Assembly (NCBI GenBank): GCA_002007465.1
Contig: LNAC01000273.1
Coordinates: 937,887 to 1,001,886 of the forward strand
Direction: 5' to 3'
Length of the DNA: 64,000 bases
DNA from: Ailurus styani
Taxonomy: Eukaryota; Chordata; Mammalia; Carnivora; Ailuridae
The notes under the pieces were generated by a model, which saw only the letters and a list, made by a program, of their open reading frames with translations, was not told the origin of the DNA and made no database searches. How positions within the stretch are numbered: the stretch's first letter is position 1; each line of letters begins with the position of its first letter. The translations under genes were made by a program, and so were the position numbers. Below, piece after piece: positions 32,791 through 44,300 of this stretch.

Positions 32791-33906
32791 AACAGTGAGT
32801 ATGAAATTATAATTCCTATTTCATATTTTAGTGTTTCTAAGCTCAGGAAAAACTTTTATGGGTTGGGTTCTTTGAATGCAAAGGCTAAAATGAAGGTTGG
32901 ATGGGGAAGATGTTTATTAGATTCCCAACTGTAAAGAGTAGGAGGAAGAAGGTGTTTGGGGCAGAGGAAGAAAATGAGCTACACCGCAGGCCAACAAAGT
33001 CTGTACCATCCTGGAGGGGAACTCGGAAGTGAATATTGTGAGGGCAGTGTCCACCTATGGGCAGAACTGCTGGGCCATTATGCCCTGCCTCGCTCAGTAT
33101 TGGATTCAGGCCCTGGCAAGAAGGGCAAAGCCTTAGGTAGGCTGGCTTTCTGCAGCAGACACTGAGGTTGCTGACAGCTGGAGGCTGTCTGCTGCCCTCA
33201 TTCCCTGTAGCCCATCATGAAGGATCTGAGAAACTGGTAGAAGATCACTCTACATCTGTTACCCCACCCACCCCATGTGCTGTACTCTGAATGAACACAC
33301 ATTCCATTTAAACAATGAATTCCCAAATTCTTTCAATCCATTGAAACGAATTCCAGTCCTTTATGTCCCTACTCCACCATCCCTCTGATATTTCTAGTTG
33401 TATCCATACAGACCCGTCTCCCTAAAAATCTTATCCCTTCCTTTACGAAAATAATCATTTACAGTTAAGAATCTAAAGAGCAAGAATGTTTCTTATGTTT
33501 GTCCCTAACTGTGATGATATATGAAGTATATTCAATGAACAAATTCTAAATGAAAGTTAGCATTTTATTTCACTTACTTTGCTTTCATTTTTCCTAGGTC
33601 TCGGTACATTCTTTTCCTTCCCTTTTTTTTTCCTGCCTTTTTTCTTCTTTCCTCCGCTGTCCCCTGCATTGTAATTCTATTTTAACTAGTTTCCAGAATC
33701 TACACAATTTTACAGTTATTTTCTCACAGAAACTAATCTCAGAATGCTTCATTCTTGTTCCCGAGTTACGTTACTTCTCAGTAAAATTGTATTTGTGTTT
33801 CAGTATTCATTTACTATTAAATTTTGTCATGGTTCTAGTTCAAGTGACCTTGGGGCTTCTAGTAACTGAATTTGTTGCAAGGTTCCTTTCAACAGCAGCA
33901 GTGAAT
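32791..33906. other. Unassigned non-coding sequence
   Basis: No repeat recognised. A GC-richer patch at 32930-33230 holds a 69-codon open frame without known motif. I find no paired splice signals to call an exon. Confidence 0.4.
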
Positions 33907-33987
33907 TCTTTTTTTCTTTTCTTTTCTTTTCTTTTCTTTTCTTTTTTTTCTTCTTTTCTTTTCTTTTTTTCTTTTCTTTTTTTTTGT
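33907..33987 (+). repeat. (CTTTT)n pyrimidine tract
   Basis: About 80 bases of uninterrupted pyrimidine, mostly CTTTT units. The poly-Phe/Leu/Ser open frame over it is an artefact of the repeat. Confidence 0.93.
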
Positions 33988-34291
33988 GCCCAAAAAGAAA
34001 AAGAAAAACTAGGTACCCAGAAATTGACAGATTTTGGAGACCAAATCTTTTTCTATTTGTTACTGGTATTTTGGAAAGTTCAGGGTAAATTTTTCAAGGT
34101 TGCTTTCTACTTGGGTCTAATTTTTTTTTAATGTAGTCAAGGTTTTAGTGAATTTTTCTATAAACAGTGTCCAAAGAATGTATTTTTAAAGGCTCTATGT
34201 GGATGTATGGTTTTGATTGGATTGCATAGATTAAATCTAGAAACTATTTTTTAGGGTAGAAATATGAAAGCGATTGCATTACCCCCAGAGG

Positions 34292-34292
<1 letters not shown>

Positions 34293-34327
<35 letters not shown>
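34293..34327 (+). repeat. (TA)n microsatellite
   Basis: About 17 perfect TA units followed by a T run. Confidence 0.96.
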
Positions 34328-34335
<8 letters not shown>

Positions 34336-37300
34336 TAATACTTGCAGGCTGAAAGTAAATTGCAGGCACATCCTTACCCTTATTTTAATCTCTTCTCTGA
34401 AAACATAGTAGTATTTAGTGTACTTCTTTTGCAAACCAGACAGATGAGGTTCAATTTATAAACATTTTTCTTTAAAACTGAAATCAGGAGGTTAAAAAAA
34501 AAACAAACCCCAAAACTCAAAAGGAAATGTATGTAAAACCCCTTTTATCCAAAAGAGCTGCAAAAAAATTATTCCTTGAAACACTGGACTACAAGAAACA
34601 TTTGCATTTAGTAAGCTGTATTATTTATAGATGGAGAACAGCAACCTCTCATCCCTGTCTAGTAGTTTATTTTAAATCTATAAGATTTACAAAACAAAAG
34701 TAAGAGAAACATGTGTTGAGCAATAAATAAATACTAGTGAGCTTCTGTATTCTTTTAGCATTACACTATTTTCATCATTTCTGACACAAAGATGTGTTTT
34801 GCAGGGAAGGGAAAGCACATTTTGAAGTAACTAGTTAAGCAGGGGATGAAAAACTGGTAACAAAAAGAAGGGAAATGGTTTTGATTTTCATTATGCTTAA
34901 GGTCATATACAGGTCATATTTAACACAGATTCCATTTTCATATATTTTAATAAAATCTGTATATGAAATTTAAGCAACAGCTGTGGAAAGAATTTGATCT
35001 AAAGGAGCAAAAACTAAGTGTCAGTTTAATATTAACCTTCTAGTGATGAATAAGCAAATAGAAGAAAAAGAGAATGTCTTCTTCAAATCAGAAGGCAGAA
35101 CTATTTGCTCCCTAGCTACTGATGTGAAAGAAATATTTGATGGTGGTGACCTTGGAACAAGACATCTTGGGCTTGGCATTACACCAAGGGTAGTAAATTA
35201 AATACCAATACATGTATTTTATTTAGGAGCATTCAGCCCAATTGGGGAGAAAGAGTTAAATGTCAGCTTGTCTTGTCCTTGAATTTTTTTTTTTTAATAA
35301 TGTGGCAGGAATGAAAATACTGATCACTGCCTATTTCTTCTACTTCTTTTCATGCTTTCCCAGAGAGATGGAGTCTACTCCTTTATAACTTTGCTGTCAT
35401 TTGTAGAATAGAATGCTGGTCTTGGCCTTCCTTACAATGCTGTCTCCTGTCCTTGTACTTTTCAAAGACACATTGCATCTCTTTCTGTAATATCTTAGCA
35501 TGGCAGCGAGTGTATAATTGCAACGTCAAGCCCAATTTCAGCCTTCAAAGATGAGATCGCTCACATTTTCCTTAGACATAGCATTAAGAATCAGCTTTTT
35601 GTCCCCCATGGGTGGTATTCTGCTTATTTCTCTAATTAACACAACTATTTTGGGTCATGTGAAATGTAGAATAATTCAAAAAAAAAAAAGGGTATTGAGC
35701 GAACAGCAGAATGTCTGCAGCCCAACTGCATGAGTCAGTATGTAATAATTGGCCTGAATATATAGATAGGCCATTATGGGACTTGTTAAGGTTTGTGTCA
35801 AGTCCCTGCAATAATTATTGAAGGCCTAATTCAGACCAGCTTTCCTCCACAAAATTAAATAAAAGAGGTACTGGATACACCATGCATTGGAGGGATTAGT
35901 CAGTTCTCTTTGCACAGCAGTGACCTTTGTATCCCCTCTATTAACGAGTGGGAAAGATTTAACTGCACTGCACGTGCCCTTGTATTTTCCGGCCATTATT
36001 TAAAACATGTCAAAATGAGTTCAGTTACTCTTCAGTCATTTTGAACCTCACCTGTTCCTCAATCAAGCATTTCAGGCCCCACCTTTTTCTTTCTTTCTTT
36101 TGTGTTTTAATCAAACCCAGGGCTTATTTGGAGTTTTTATCCCACATAATTCTGCAGCAGTCTTGGAACTGTGTACCACTTGAAGTTCTATAAAATAATT
36201 GTACTGCTTGTCAACTAGGAAGTGAATATATACACTGCTACTTGCCATGGAGGTCACACCATGTCTAGTATTTTGTGATTTAATTGCACACGAACGTAGG
36301 CTTGAATCTGTTAGAAAAAAGACGGATACAGACTTGATGAGGTAATCTTTTACCCTCCACATCATATTTCACTTAAGTGGTAGTCAACATGCAGCCCTAA
36401 TTGGCAGTCAAATCAGAACTCTGTTGACTGCAGCTAAATGCATATTGCTTAATTGTATAATTCACATAACTTCATGCAAAATTCAAGGTATGAAGGCACT
36501 TCCTAAAGATGGAATTGCTGAGCATAAATCAATGACTTTTTCTTTCAATCTTGAAAAGTTCATTTATTCATTGGCTTGTGACTTCATGGGTCAGTTAATT
36601 ACTAGATTTCAGAGTTAATTAGGTTAATGGACATATAAGTAGTATAACAGATATAGAACCAGTTATTTCAATGTTTCATAAATGTGACTGCTCTGGGTTT
36701 GTATTCCAGAGTTACAAATCACTTAAAAATGAACTGCTTGCATAAATCTAAGGTTTTTTGTTTTTTTTTTATCTTGTCTTTACGTTAATTTGTTAACCTC
36801 ATTTGCACTAAGGGACAGTTATAAATACTTTTAAAATATATTTATTTTTGAAATTTTTAATTAAGTATTTAATACATTAAGTTCTTAAACGACATTTTAA
36901 TAGATTAATTGAAACTTAGGGTTCAAAGAATTATTGGACATTATCTAATTGAATTTCTTACTCAAAAGTAAAACTCTCCCTTTATAACACTCTTATTAGA
37001 TACTTACCTATAATCTAAACCTCCCAGTTCATAGAAACTCACTGTTTTTCTAGGCAAGTCTATTTATTGTCGTTTCTTAGAAGTTTTCATATAAAGTTCT
37101 TCATATTAAGTCAATGTCTCCCTCTTTGGATTTTCACTCCATTGGTATAATTCTGTCATTGAGAATCTCAGAGACTAAATCTAGTATCTTTCAAATGACA
37201 ATCATTCAAATACTTGCCGTCAGATGTCATGTTCTATCTTTGGTTCTTCAAACTAAACCACCCCAGTTTCTTTAGCTGATCTACAGAATATGTACATCTG

Positions 37301-37817
37301 TAGAGCCTCATGGTACTGGCTGTCCTTCCTTGGAAAATTCTAGTTCTGTTTAGACACTTTCAAGAAAGAACAACCTGCTCCAAGTGCAGGATGGAGAAAA
37401 TAAAGTACACTGAATTTGTAATATTGTAGGCTTATGATAACTCAATTTAGGTTACTTGTTAGTTGGTTTAGCAACTTAAAGTATAATTGCCCAAATCTAA
37501 TGTAAAAATGAATCATTGTTAAGATATTTCTCCTAGATTTCCCTGACAATAACTTCAAAATTTAGGACTAATTCATGAAAACTTCAAACTCTAATTTTAA
37601 CACATTGAGATATTTTGAATCTTGATCCTGCCATGTGACTTAGAGCCATTTCTTTCTGCTTTATATTTACAAATTTGATACATTTCAAGTTAATCACACA
37701 CACACGTGTATGTGTATTAGTTTGTATGAGTAAATGTGCTGTGCGAAATGTTATAAGGAAATAAAGGCTTACAAACTATATCTCCCCTCCCCATCTAATC
37801 CCCCAAATAACTAATCA
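34328..37817. other. Repeat-poor non-coding sequence
   Basis: About 3.5 kb with no recognisable SINE, LINE or LTR, unusual for this window. It contains the candidate conserved element at 35690-36110. No exon is recognised. The frames at 35518-35733, 36111-36365 and 36424-36618 lack known motifs. Confidence 0.45.
35690..36110. promoter_or_regulatory. Candidate conserved non-coding (enhancer-like) element
   Basis: Repeat-free DNA dense in developmental transcription-factor-like motifs. There is a perfect 12-bp palindrome 'caataattattg' (35809-35820), homeodomain-type TAATTG/ATTA cores ('aataattgg' near 35744), 'gccattatggg' (near 35770), a nuclear-receptor-like 'tgacctttg' (35921), a CACGTG E-box (35971-35976) and a CACCTG E-box (near 36050). 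It resembles the texture of vertebrate conserved non-coding elements, but conservation is not demonstrated here. Confidence 0.3.
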
Positions 37818-37834
37818 AGAATTTAAGAATTCTA

Positions 37835-38028
37835 GGGCCACCTGGGTGGCTCAGTGGGTTAAGCCTCTGCCTTCGGCTCAGGTCATGATCTCAGGGTCCT
37901 GGGATCAAGCCCCACATCAGGCTCTCTGCTCAGCAGGGAACCTGCTTCCCTCTCTCCCTCTGCCTGCCTCTCTGCCTACTTGTGATCTCTCTGTCTCTGT
38001 CAAATAAATAAATAAAATCTTAAAAAAA
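37835..38028 (+). mobile_element. Young mustelid-type CAN-SINE
   Basis: Head 'gggccacctgggtggctcag', mustelid body ('ctctgcctacttgtgatctc'), and tail '(aaat)n..atcttaaaaaaa'. A 17-bp target duplication 'agaatttaagaattcta'/'agattttaagaattcta' (37818-37834 and 38029-38045) has one mismatch. Confidence 0.95.
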
Positions 38029-38199
38029 AGATTTTAAGAATTCTAATAATAAGAATTCTAATAAGAATAATTAATTAAGAATTTAAGTTTTTCCACAAGA
38101 ATTCTTGTGAAACGCAGATGGAAATATAGTCCATGACAAGAATTCTCAGCATGGTGAAAATTGACAGGAGGAAAGGAAATGGACAGGTTTTCAAATGCT

Positions 38200-38320
38200 T
38201 TTGAAGTGTGTTATCTCATTTAATACAAACAACTTTTAAAAGAGGGGTTGTTTCTAGTTCACAAATATGAAAACAAGGCCCAGAAAGTTAAAGAGCTTGC
38301 CAGTGATTTTATACTTTTAA
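38200..38320 (-). mobile_element. MIR SINE fossil
   Basis: 'aagtgtgttatctcatttaa', 'acaaatatgaaaacaaggcc' and 'cagaaagttaaagagcttgc' match MIR in complement. Short and diverged. Confidence 0.72.
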
Positions 38321-39520
38321 AATGATGAATATGGAATTAAAAAATCATTGTACAAAGGGCAGGCATAATCTACCACACCAAGGCTTTATGGATAAGTGTG
38401 TTAACAATCAGTAAGATTTTGATAAATGAGTAAGAAGACACTCAAGACAAAGGGGATGGTAGAACCACAAAAGAAGCAAAGTGTATATTCTAGCAATGGT
38501 GAAGTGTTTGAATATAAGAGGAAGTAGTGGGAAATAAGATTAGAAAGAGAGGTGGTTTGCTTTCCTCTAGAATAAGGGTCATCAATCAACACATAGAAGG
38601 GTCTCTAAGGGATTTCTTGGAATTTGAGGCCCAGGAGAACTAGGTTAGAAATTGCTGGTATTAACAGATTTACAAATGGGGACCAAGTCTGGTACTGTCT
38701 ACTAGAGACATCCTTCAAGCTGGTACCAAAGATGTAGCTTCATCAGCTACCTCTGTACATACTTTACACAGCTGGTAGGATGGCAGATTCACTGAGTTTC
38801 TCTTGCGGGTCCTGTTTTATGCTTTTCTGTGGTAATGAAAAAGAGCGATCACTAGGTCACATCCTAATGAAAAGGGACAGAGATGGAGGAAGCTTGCTAA
38901 TTTAAATACAGTGTGGTATCCATTACCAAATGTTTATGTACAGATGGTAGGAAAGAGCTCAATTCAGTTACACGTGAACAATGTTTTGAACATGAGGAAA
39001 ATCGTCTGGAGGAGGAACTTGAACAATCCGTTAATAGTGAACAACAGCGGCAAAACACACTGTGGTGAAAGAGCGTGTTGTAATATAGCATTGCCTGGGT
39101 ATGAATTATGAAGGAGGAGGAGGAGGGAGTGGCAAGAGTCTGGAGAGCCATATACAGAGGTCAGAGCTCAGAAGATACGCGTAGGAACTTGGACTGCCTT
39201 TGGCTGATGTGGGTGGGGAACAGAGTAAAGCAGGGGAACAGCTTACCTCATAATAGAAATATCACTTAATACCACACTATCTGTGCTGGGTATTGCGAGT
39301 GAGAGACCAGAGAATGCTGAACAAGTGAATATACTCTGGGTAGATATATTTGGTTGTAAGAAGCAAAGTCTGGCTTAGATAATGGGTTTGTTTGATTTTT
39401 TGTTTTTTTTAAACCTGGGTTCATGTGTTCATAAATAAAGTATAAAGTGAACAGGAACCATAAGAGATACTATAGTAGACCTTTGTGTCAAGAGTTCACA
39501 GAAGTGTGCCACTAATAATG
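38321..39520. other. Unassigned non-coding sequence
   Basis: No repeat family recognised. A GGA-repeat patch (about 39112-39128) explains the serine-rich minus-strand frame. No exon found. Confidence 0.4.
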
Positions 39521-39535
39521 TAACTCAACTTTTCT

Positions 39536-39570
39536 TTTTTTTTTTTTTTAAGATTTTATTTACTTATTTG

Positions 39571-39621
<51 letters not shown>

Positions 39622-39773
39622 ACAAGTAGGCAGAGAGGAAGGCAGAGAGAGAGAGGAGGAAGCAGGCTCCCCACTGAGCAGGGAGCCTGATGTGGGCCTC
39701 GATCCCAGGACCGTGAGATCATGACCTGAGGCGAAGGCAGAGGCTTTAACCCACTGAGCCACCCAGGTGCCCA
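39536..39773 (-). mobile_element. Young mustelid-type CAN-SINE with expanded CA/GA microsatellite
   Basis: A perfect 15-bp target duplication 'taactcaacttttct' (39521-39535 and 39774-39788). Where other copies have a short 'gacagagagaga' this one has (CA)6 followed by about eighteen GA units (39571-39619). The head is intact, with 'gaccgtgagatcatgacctg' and 'ccacccaggtgccc'. Confidence 0.96.
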
Positions 39774-39788
39774 TAACTCAACTTTTCT

Positions 39789-40269
39789 GTAGTGTTTTAT
39801 TCTGCATGCATCTCAGCATGTTTAATCTTGCCTCCAGAGATGTTTTTTTAATCACCTTCTGCTTTATCCTCTGCCTCATGCTTTCTCTGTACTTGAAACG
39901 TTAGTCTACTCATCAGTTTAGCTTAATAATGGCCCATTACGTCCTCTTAGGTTGTTTCTACATTGGTAATCTTTTATTTTCTGCCCCTCTAGTTTATTAG
40001 CTGATACTCTTCATATTCTACAGTTCCTTTACATTGGAATTACAGATAGCACAATTTAAACATAGCTTTTCACATCAGACCCTTAAGGTGCTTTTTGTCC
40101 TTAGGTTGTGTACTCCCACCATGTCCTATCATAGGCAGAGGAAACATGGTTACATACGTCACTACATAGAGCTGTCCCTTTTATATGGACAGTTTCCCTT
40201 AGCAAAAGTGATGGATAGGACAAATATTAGGATTAACTTTAGGGAATGTATTGTGATAATGTAAGTAAC
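39789..40269. other. Unassigned non-coding sequence
   Basis: No repeat or exon recognised. The plus-strand frame at 40034-40264 has no known motif. Confidence 0.4.
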
Positions 40270-40860
40270 AGAGTAAGGACAATATCAGGGAAATGGTAAT
40301 GGAGATGTAGTCAAGAACTATTTAGAAGATAAATCTCTAAGTCTTTATATTTAATTAGTTTGAAAGGAAAAGAAGAATCAAAGATTCCAGTGCTTCTGAC
40401 TGGGTCAACTTCTGAGGAGAGGCAAACAATTGAGATGAGAAAGGATAGAGGAAAAGCAATTTTATGAGTGAGCATGGAGAAAATCATGAATACAGTTTTG
40501 AGCATATTAAACTTTTTTTGCCTGTGGGTCATACAGCTAGATGAATGAAGTTAAAATTCTTCCATGAAGTCTGTTCTTCGAAGATTTGGGTGCATAAATA
40601 GATCAGAAAGACTGTTGCTCAAACTAGGAGCGTGAATGTTCTTGCCATGGGAGAAGAAAAGCTGTATAGATTTAAGGGTAATAACATTGCAAAGGCAGGC
40701 AGAGAAGGAATATACAAGACCCACAAAGGAACTGTTAAGGATATTAAAAACAACAAAAATGATAAGGAGAGCATGGTGTCAGCAAAACCTAAACAGAGTC
40801 TTAGGAAGATTGCTCAACACTATCAAAGAACCAAAATCAACTAATAAAACTGACAGGTAT
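40270..40860 (-). mobile_element. Antisense L2-type LINE fossil
   Basis: Blocks 'aagaatcaaagattccagtg', 'ctgggtcaacttctgagg', 'acagttttgagcatattaaa' and 'ggagagcatggtgtcagcaa' fall in the order of the L2-type repeat seen at 21.5-23.4 kb. Lysine-rich open frames here (40632-40890) are by-products of the decayed repeat. Confidence 0.5.
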
Positions 40861-40947
40861 CTATTTTACTTAGCAATTAGGTGTCCCTGATGGTGTTAGC
40901 AGGAAGAGTTTTAGAGATATGTTATGGGCAGACTAAAATCATTGCTG

Positions 40948-41143
40948 GGGCGCCTGGGTGGCTCAGTGGGTTAAAGCCTCTGCTTTCGGCTCAGGTCATG
41001 ATTTCAGGGTCCTGGGATTGAGGCCCGCATCGGGCTCCCTCCTCAGCGGGGAGCCTGCTTCCTCCTCTCTCTCTCTGCCTGCCTCTCTGCCTCCTTGTGA
41101 TCTCTCTCCCTCTGTGAAATAAATAAAATCTTAAAAAAAAATA
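40948..41143 (+). mobile_element. Young mustelid-type CAN-SINE
   Basis: A perfect 13-bp target duplication 'aaaatcattgctg' (40935-40947 and 41144-41156). The head 'gggcgcctgggtggctcagt' is nearly identical to the presumed consensus. Tail 'aaataaataaaatctt' then A's. Among the best preserved copies here. Confidence 0.96.
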
Positions 41144-41201
41144 AAAATCATTGCTGATGAGTAGTGGTGATGGTATAGGAACTTAAATGTGGGCAACTCT
41201 T

Positions 41202-41395
41202 TTTTTTTTAATTTTTTAAAAGAGATTTTACTTATTTATTTGACACAGAGAGAGGATTGTAAGTTGGCAGAGAGGCAGGCAGAGAGAGAGGAGGAAGCAG
41301 GTTCCCTGCTGAGCAGGGAGCCCCATGCAGGGCTCCATCCCAGGACCCTGAGATCACGACCTGAGCTTTAACCCACTGAGCCACCCAGGCACCCC
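41202..41395 (-). mobile_element. Young mustelid-type CAN-SINE, inverted next to its neighbour
   Basis: Opposite orientation to the SINE 58 bases to its left. Flanks 'taaatgtgggcaactctt' and 'taatgtggacaactctt' form a slightly diverged target duplication. The head lacks about 12 bases (the 'cgaaggcagagg' block, giving 'cctgagctttaaccc'). Confidence 0.93.
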
Positions 41396-44300
41396 TAATG
41401 TGGACAACTCTTAAAGGAAGAGGATGATAATGAGATAAGAATGTGCTGCAAAGACACAATATTTCTTGTTTTGCATATTTTTCTTTTGGATGAGGGAAAT
41501 TCAGACATAGCTTGAGATCTGTCTTTAATAGGAAATGTCCAGATGCTGAGAACAATTCAAGTGATCAAAGTAGGATAGAAAAGGAAAAACTGTGAGACCT
41601 AGGAAGGCTTGGGGGAAGAAAGGATCATAGAGCAGAGAAGGAGGGAGAACTGATAGGAAGATGTATTTTTAGGTTGGCTATACTATGGGTGAATAATTCA
41701 GTTCTGTGGAAGACTGTGAGAAGGTATTTGAAGGGCATCTTAAAACCAATTATGATGTGTTTGTCAGTTTGCTCCTCTAGCCCAATGGTAAATATCTTTG
41801 CCTCAAAAAGTGCTTATCCTGTGAAATTCTGGGTTGTGCCTGTGGGAGTACAAAATGAATTTTCAAGACCTCCTACAAGGGGGAGTCCAGAGAAAAATCC
41901 CATTGTGGAGGGTGGGAATGCAAGCCACAGACCCAAGTGGTGGTGCACAAGCATGAAGCTCACGTGAGCCCACTAGGTGCTGGTCATCGCAGCCATTGCT
42001 GAAGGGAGAAACAGATGCAGTCAAGAGTATCCAAAGTCATGCATTACAAGTATAAGATGAAGTATTAGGAAGACAGTCAGGTTTTAGCTGTTGAAGTCCT
42101 TGGTGACATTTGTCATATAGCCCCCAAACTTCCTATGTTATCTCTCAGAATAATGCAAGAAATGACAATAGATTGTTTGTTGAAGGCAAAATGAATATTT
42201 TCCAGTATTAACTGAACTACCTGCTAGTAACGTTGTCCAAAAGGAAATGGTATTTAACTTAGTTTGACTTAATCCTCTGGATGTCCTGATTCTTCTTAAT
42301 CCCCTCTTTATATTGTTAGTGTATGCAAACCATTTGCTTAGTAACTACATCACCCTGTTTTTCCACAGAAATGTGGTAAGCACCCACAGTTTTAAAAATG
42401 TTCCATTTCCTCCTTGTTTTGAAAAGTTGCACCTCTGCTTTTCTCTGTTGTTTGTAGTACTGTTCTCATTGTCTAGGATTCCAAGATTCTCTGCAGTAGT
42501 TCTGAGATAACTCTTGCTAATTCTAAGTCTTCTGGAAGTTTTTCTGGATCTGAAAAGTAAACTAATTTAAAATCATTAGGTACTTCCTTTCTATCTTCCT
42601 ATGTGTTCCAGGGTCCAGTGGTTCCTTAAGCATCTTTGTGGACTATGTATTACAAAATAAATGATAGTAGCTGAATTAAACATAATATGACTTCACTTTA
42701 ATTTTCTTTCTAAATTAGTATTTTTTGTTTTTGTTGTTTTTTAATACTTATGAAAAATGTATTAGTTTTCTTGGACTCCAGTATATGCTTTCAAACTAAA
42801 CTTAAACCCTTGAAGGTTAATTCTATACATATTAGTCATATGTTAGTACAAATTTATTACTAAAAAAATAAGGAATAATGTTGAAACAGTTCAATATAAT
42901 TTTAGTTTTATCATCAAAATTGTCCTAATAGGTCTTCCTGACTCTTCCAAGAGCCATGCTTCAAATGACTATCTTGTAATAGTGACTTGAATAGACTAAA
43001 CCAGCTGGGTTATCTATGTGGGATCTACTTTCCTTTCAGAGGCAGTAAGCACAGATTTTCTTTTAAGCTCAGTTATATTTGAAGGGAGTGGACTCACCCA
43101 AGCACACTACTGAAGCCACTAAATGGAGATCAAATGAAGTGGGCTACAATAAAATTGTAATCCAACCAACATCGCCTGTCCAAATCCACAATGGGTGTTG
43201 AAGGACGTCCATCTATCCATTCTTTGAGAAGAGGCTGTGACCACTTTGGGACCCAGTGGATTGCTGAGAGGCCAATTTTAAAAAGCACTTCTTGGTTCAC
43301 AGAGGACTGCAAATTAGAATAAGTTTGTAAATGATGTCTTAAGTTGAAATTCATATTCTAGAGCAGAGTCAGCAGTCAGCATATTTTTATAATATACGCG
43401 TTTAGGTACTAGCCAGTTTAGATTTATAACTCATCCCATTGTCTGCTGCAAAGACTGAATTGATGAAGCTATTTTATTAGCAGTGCTACATATTGAGTGC
43501 TCTTCCGAAGCCTCCTTTTATCACGCTTTAAAAATCATTCTCTAATTTAACAAGATATTAAGAGAGCTCTTTTATTCAGTCCAATTATGTGGAAGCACAC
43601 TCATTTTTTTTTTAAGGGGTTAATCTTTAGGGATGAAACAGATTATCAGCTTTTGAACCAATTTAAGTAGAATCTCCAGAAACAAAGCCAGGACAAATAA
43701 TTATTGGCAGTTCACAGAGGGCATTCTGTGCTCACTGCGCTGCTGGATTCCGTTAAAGTCAGCTTGCTTGTCTTAATGGGAAACACCTGTGGTCCGGACG
43801 CAAGAAGACAAATCAAACTAACTGTGCTTTGAGACACTCAAACTAAATTATGGAAATAAAAATCTCCTCATCTCAGCATCACCAATGTCCCTCTTTCCCT
43901 TGAAACAGATATTAAAGAGAGGCTGTTTTGAAAGTATTTATTTCCCTGAGGCATTCCAGAACTCTAAACATTGTCAATGAACACGTCAGCCAGAAGACAA
44001 GTCCCCCAGACTCCATGGCCATTATTTCAGTGGCCCATTAAATAATTTAAAAAGAGCAAGCTTGTAGAAGTAAATGCAAATTCTCTTCATCTCAAACTTG
44101 GAAAATTATTAGTATGTACAAGAGGCAGAGAAGTATTTTTTTTTTCTGCTTATCTTAGGTAACGTTTTAGATAACATGGCTTCCCCCTCCCCCTTTTTTT
44201 AAAGGACAAGTTTACTTATTTTTTAGAGGGACTGGGGAAGTGGTCAGGTTGGGAGTGTGAACTGATGGGAAGTTAAGTTGTTGTCTGCATAACATCTTAC

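Noticed and set aside
32930..33230. GC-richer patch suggesting an exon
   Set aside because: The open frame has no known motif, and I could not pair convincing acceptor and donor sites around it.
33787..34131. 114-codon frame with a poly-Phe core resembling a membrane protein
   Set aside because: The hydrophobic run is the translation of a (CTTTT)n tract.
37700..37720. Short (CA)/(TG) inverted stretch around 'acacacacgtgtatgtgta'
   Set aside because: Simple-sequence palindrome of no special length. Nothing suggests a functional site.
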